Shown here: positions 61,249 through 64,000 of the stretch, one piece after another
Layout: the number at the start of each line of letters is the position of its first letter
Numbering within the stretch: position 1 is the first letter of the stretch
Assembly: GCA_001898935.1 (NCBI GenBank)
Contig: MKVT01000034.1
Span: 62,001-126,000, forward strand
Origin: Paludibacter sp. 47-17
Lineage (GTDB): Bacteria; Bacteroidota; Bacteroidia; Bacteroidales; Paludibacteraceae
DNA: 64,000 bases
Direction of reading: 5' to 3'
The notes under the pieces: model-generated
What the model saw: the letters and a program-made list of their open reading frames with translations, nothing else
The model's database searches: none
What the model was told of the DNA's origin: nothing
Position numbers and translations under genes: made by a program

Positions 61249-62379
61249 TTAGTCTGTTTTCATCAGATCGGCTATAATCGAATTGGAAATTTCGATGCCT
61301 TCGAGCGTCAGCTGAATGCCTTTGGCTGTAAGCTGTAAATGGCCCGTCTGTATATACCTTTCTGCCTGCAACTTACACCAGGACAGCATTTCGGGTCCAA
61401 ATCGTTCAACGATTTCCGAATAACCGATTCCCGCCCGGGTGCGTAAACGTACCATCACGTAGTCGTTGTATGCATCACGTTCTGAAAGCAGCTCACGCTC
61501 GAATGCCAGCATCTCTTTTTCGACTCCCTCCATATAACGCATTAGATTTGAAATATTCCATTGCCGGCTACTCCCATCGTACGAATGCGCCGAAGGTCCG
61601 GCACCGAGATAGGGAGTCAAGTCCCAATAAGCGCTATTGTGTTTTGAACGGAAACCGGGTAGCGCAAAATTCGATATTTCATAGGCCTCGTACCCTTTAC
61701 TACTCATTTGCAGTAGCATATACCGGTACATCTTAAGCATTACTTCATCCGGAGTTTCCCTTACCAAGCCCCTGGCGCGTTGCTTCCAGAGCCCTGTCCC
61801 TTCTTCATACGTTAAGCCGTAGGCCGAGATATGTTCGGGCTCCAGCTCAAAAGCATACTGCAGATTCTGCATCCATTGTTCAAAACTTTGGCCGGGCAAT
61901 CCATAAATCAGATCGATACTGATGTTCTGAAAACCGGCTTGCCGAGCATCCTTTACAGCCTCCAGGGCCTGGCGGGCAGTATGCCTGCGGTTTACCGCTT
62001 TTAGCTCCGTATCGCTAAACGACTGAATGCCCATACTTAACCGGTTGAAAGGTAAACCGGTAAGCATAGTTAAGTAGGCGGGCGTTAAGTCGTCGGGATT
62101 CGCTTCCAATGTGATTTCCGCATCTTCGGTTATCGCATACCGATCGAACAGCACTCTAAAAATACGTTGAAACTGATCCCCGGACAAAACACTGGGCGTA
62201 CCTCCTCCAAAATAAATAGTATGAACAGAGGCACCGTTCAGATAATTGGCGCGCAAACGCAATTCTGTTATCAGTGCCTCTGTAAATCGATCGGTGTGCT
62301 GTAAGGATGTCTCCTTATAAAAATCACAATAATTACACCTTTGCTTACAAAACGGAATATGAAGATAAATTCCTGCCAA
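61249..62379 (-). CDS. hemW: HemW-type radical SAM protein (coproporphyrinogen oxidase-like)
   Basis: 376 residues. YLHIPFCKQRCNYCDFYK holds C11-x3-C15-x2-C18, the radical SAM cluster ligands; the fourth cysteine used by HemN (C-x2-C-x-C) is replaced by F20, which separates HemW from HemN. IYFGGGTPSVLS binds SAM, and MGIQSFSD, YGLPGQSFEQW and SAYGLTYEEGT are family motifs. HemW is a heme chaperone rather than the oxidase itself. Start 11 bases after fabD, so the two share a transcript. Confidence 0.94.
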   Translation of the reverse strand: MAGIYLHIPFCKQRCNYCDFYKETSLQHTDRFTEALITELRLRANYLNGASVHTIYFGGGTPSVLSGDQFQRIFRVLFDRYAITEDAEITLEANPDDLTPAYLTMLTGLPFNRLSMGIQSFSDTELKAVNRRHTARQALEAVKDARQAGFQNISIDLIYGLPGQSFEQWMQNLQYAFELEPEHISAYGLTYEEGTGLWKQRARGLVRETPDEVMLKMYRYMLLQMSSKGYEAYEISNFALPGFRSKHNSAYWDLTPYLGAGPSAHSYDGSSRQWNISNLMRYMEGVEKEMLAFERELLSERDAYNDYVMVRLRTRAGIGYSEIVERFGPEMLSWCKLQAERYIQTGHLQLTAKGIQLTLEGIEISNSIIADLMKTD

Positions 62380-62390
62380 AATTTCAATGC

Positions 62391-63263
62391 TTATCCTACA
62401 ACTACCTCGGAATTAACTTTCTTAACCAGACCTTTTAAAACATCGCCCGGGCCCAATTCGATAAACTCGGAGGCACCATCCGTAATCATATTTTTAACAG
62501 TCTGCGTCCAACGAACAGGAGCGGTCAGCTGCGCAATCAGATTTGCTTTAATGGAAGCCGGATCCGTCTGTGGATAAGCATTCACATTTTGATAAACCGG
62601 GCAAACCGGAGCAGAAATGGCAGTAGAATCGATAGCAGCCTTCAATTCTTCGGCAGCAGGCTGCATCAAGGGAGAATGAAACGCTCCCCCTACAGGTAAT
62701 TTTAATGCCCTTTTGGCACCCCTGGCTTTCAAAGCTTCGCAGGCCTTGTCGATTCCGGCAATGGATCCCGAAATAACGAGCTGCCCGGGACAATTGTAGT
62801 TGGCAGGCACGACAACCTCATCTTTAATAGCATCGCACACTTCTTCGACATCTTCATCACTTAACCCCAGAACTGCAGCCATCGTCGACGGTTCCGACTC
62901 ACATGCTTTCTGCATGGCCATCGCACGTTTCGAGACTAAAACCAACCCATCTTCAAACGATAATGCTTTAGCGGCCACAAGGGCCGAAAATTCGCCCAGT
63001 GAATGTCCTGCCACCATATCGGGACGAAAATCGTCACCCAATACCAACGAACTGATTACCGAATGTAAAAAAATGGCCGGCTGGGTCACTTTGGTTTGTT
63101 TAAGATCTTCTGCCGTGCCCTCAAACATTAAATCAGTAATTCTGAATCCCAGAATTTCATTGGCTTTTTCAAAATATTCTTTTGCCAGCGGTGAGTTGTC
63201 GTACAGGTCTTTACCCATTCCCACAAACTGTGCTCCCTGCCCGGGAAAAACATAAGCTCTCAT
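62391..63263 (-). CDS. fabD: malonyl-CoA:ACP transacylase
   Basis: 290 residues. Loads malonyl groups onto acyl carrier protein for fatty-acid synthesis. The nucleophile is S88 in GHSLGE (86-91) and the partner histidine H196 in GGAFHSPLM. FPGQGAQFVGMGKDLYD is the N-terminal oxyanion-loop motif. A -7 box TATCTTTG lies 37 bases before the ATG. First gene of the fabD-hemW pair. Confidence 0.97.
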   Translation of the reverse strand: MRAYVFPGQGAQFVGMGKDLYDNSPLAKEYFEKANEILGFRITDLMFEGTAEDLKQTKVTQPAIFLHSVISSLVLGDDFRPDMVAGHSLGEFSALVAAKALSFEDGLVLVSKRAMAMQKACESEPSTMAAVLGLSDEDVEEVCDAIKDEVVVPANYNCPGQLVISGSIAGIDKACEALKARGAKRALKLPVGGAFHSPLMQPAAEELKAAIDSTAISAPVCPVYQNVNAYPQTDPASIKANLIAQLTAPVRWTQTVKNMITDGASEFIELGPGDVLKGLVKKVNSEVVVG

Positions 63264-63299
63264 CTTTTATTCTATTGATTTGTTATAATATACGGGTTA

Positions 63300-63307
63300 C
63301 AAAGATA
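63300..63307 (-). promoter_or_regulatory. -7 box TATCTTTG of fabD-hemW
   Basis: Minus-strand TATCTTTG; the upstream terminator hairpin (63325-63369) separates it from the tRNA-Pro gene. Confidence 0.55.
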
Positions 63308-63324
63308 CTACAATTTTACCAAGC

Positions 63325-63369
63325 AAAAAAAGAGGCTACAGGCAATTGATGCATGTAACCTCTTTTTTT
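63325..63369. terminator. bidirectional hairpin after tRNA-Pro
   Basis: AAAAAAAGAGG and the matching CCTCTTTTTTT, plus TACA with TGTA, make a long stem with one mismatch and a 13-base loop. The T-tracts on both strands allow termination in either direction. It would end the tRNA transcript on the minus strand. Confidence 0.7.
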
Positions 63370-63371
63370 CG

Positions 63372-63446
63372 TCGGGGTAGCGGGATTCGAACCCACGACC
63401 CCCTGCTCCCAAAGCAGGTGCGCTAACCGGACTGCGCTACACCCCG
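63372..63446 (-). tRNA. tRNA-Pro, anticodon TGG
   Basis: Minus-strand cloverleaf: acceptor CGGGGTG paired with TACCCCG (one G-T pair) and discriminator A; D arm GCGCAGTCCGGTTAGCGC; anticodon stem CCTGC/GCAGG with loop TTTGGGA, so the anticodon is TGG (proline). The T arm contains GGTTCGAATCC. CCA is not encoded; the sequence after the discriminator is CGAAAA. Its own -7 box is at 63465-63472. Confidence 0.95.
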
Positions 63447-63464
63447 AAATCGCCTAAGCGGCTG

Positions 63465-63472
63465 CAAAGATA
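63465..63472 (-). promoter_or_regulatory. -7 box TATCTTTG of tRNA-Pro
   Basis: Minus-strand TATCTTTG, 19 bases before the mature 5' end; divergent from rsmG. Confidence 0.55.
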
Positions 63473-63519
63473 CACTATTATTTTATAACTCACAAATAAA
63501 TTATGCCTGAGATTTTTAG

Positions 63520-63527
63520 TATTTTTG
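63520..63527 (+). promoter_or_regulatory. -7 box TATTTTTG of rsmG
   Basis: TATTTTTG followed by CACCC, 20 bases before the ATG. Confidence 0.55.
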
Positions 63528-63547
63528 CACCCTAATTTATTATTAAT

Positions 63548-64000
63548 ATGGAAACAATTCTGAAGTACTTTCCTGAACTTTCTGAAAATCAGCAAATTCA
63601 ATTTTCAAAACTATATGATTTATATTTTGACTGGAATGCAAAAATCAATGTGATTTCCCGTAAAGATATCGAAAATCTTTACTTGCATCATGTATTGCAT
63701 TCATTGGCAATCGCTAAAATCATCCGTTTTAAGAAAGACTCCTGTATACTGGATGTGGGCACCGGGGGCGGTTTTCCCGGCATTCCGCTGGCCATCTTGT
63801 TTCCTTCATGTCAATTCACACTCATCGATTCAATCGGCAAAAAGATACGCGTTGGCCAGGAAGTGGCCTCCGCGATCGGGCTATCCAATATCACCCTGAA
63901 GCACCTGAGGGTGCAGGACGAAAAATCCAAATTTGACTTCGTAGTCAGCAGAGCCGTAATGCCCCTCGGCGATTTAGTGGGATTAGTCCGAAAAAATATT
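63548..64000 (+). CDS. rsmG: 16S rRNA (guanine-N7) methyltransferase RsmG, partial
   Basis: 151 residues before the window ends; the C-terminus is outside. Methylates N7 of G527 in 16S rRNA with SAM (formerly GidB). YFDWNAKINVISRKDIENLYLHHVL is the RsmG opening, and L69-D-V-G-T-G-G-G-F-P-G-I-P80 is the SAM-binding loop. VVSRAVMPLGDLV near the end is the catalytic S/R-A region. A TAnnTTTG box lies 20 bases upstream. Confidence 0.96.
   Translation, partial: METILKYFPELSENQQIQFSKLYDLYFDWNAKINVISRKDIENLYLHHVLHSLAIAKIIRFKKDSCILDVGTGGGFPGIPLAILFPSCQFTLIDSIGKKIRVGQEVASAIGLSNITLKHLRVQDEKSKFDFVVSRAVMPLGDLVGLVRKNI

Overview
This 64 kb window comes from a chromosome of the phylum Bacteroidota, most likely order Bacteroidales. 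The evidence is two SusC/SusD pairs, the Bacteroidetes-type -7 promoter box TAnnTTTG in front of at least 18 transcription units, a dipeptidyl peptidase III with the HECLGH zinc motif, a long PurF-like amidotransferase beside glmS, and conserved Bacteroidetes neighbours such as DUF5606, DUF4494, a C4 zinc-ribbon coiled-coil protein and a stand-alone HsdR-N domain protein. The genus cannot be fixed from the sequence. No prophage, transposase, CRISPR array, plasmid gene or rRNA was seen.

Layout. Positions 1-15639 (minus strand) hold one tightly packed operon of at least seven genes: FAS1 lipoprotein, SusC, SusD, FAS1 lipoprotein, FAS1 lipoprotein, SusC, SusD (cut by the window start). No glycoside hydrolase, peptidase or regulator is visible in it. 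Positions 15753-27463 hold housekeeping genes (an SDR-like/PhnB-like pair, mazG, DPP III, coaE, a YihY-type membrane protein, a YicC-type protein, an orphan trpB2, a DUF454 protein, RNase P RNA, gmk, a YgiQ-type radical SAM protein). ddh follows at 27647. Positions 28655-34429 (minus) are a five-gene surface-glycan cassette: FemAB/GNAT-like transferase, GT4 glycosyltransferase, SAM methyltransferase, asparagine-synthase-like protein without the glutaminase cysteine, and a flippase. A bactofilin and a YhdH-type reductase are divergent from it.

Positions 36102-43369 (plus) form a run dapL, glmS, PurF-like, DUF5606, Nif3-like and zinc-ribbon protein that ends in a clear terminator. A gene-free, AT-rich kilobase (43425-44368) follows, with repeated short palindromic motifs that lead into an XRE-type regulator. 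Next come pyrK-pyrD, the HsdR-N protein, AMP nucleosidase-holA-tex, a sirtuin/methyltransferase pair, an unrecognised outer-membrane-type gene with DUF4494, yggS and folC, a TPR protein with PBP1A, hemW-fabD, tRNA-Pro(TGG), and the start of rsmG.

The most interesting material is the FAS1-SusC-SusD operon with its promoter abutting a terminator hairpin, the glycan cassette whose parts resemble exosortase-linked EPS loci but lack an exosortase, and the putative operator field in front of the XRE regulator. Functions are read from motifs and family knowledge only; no database search was run.
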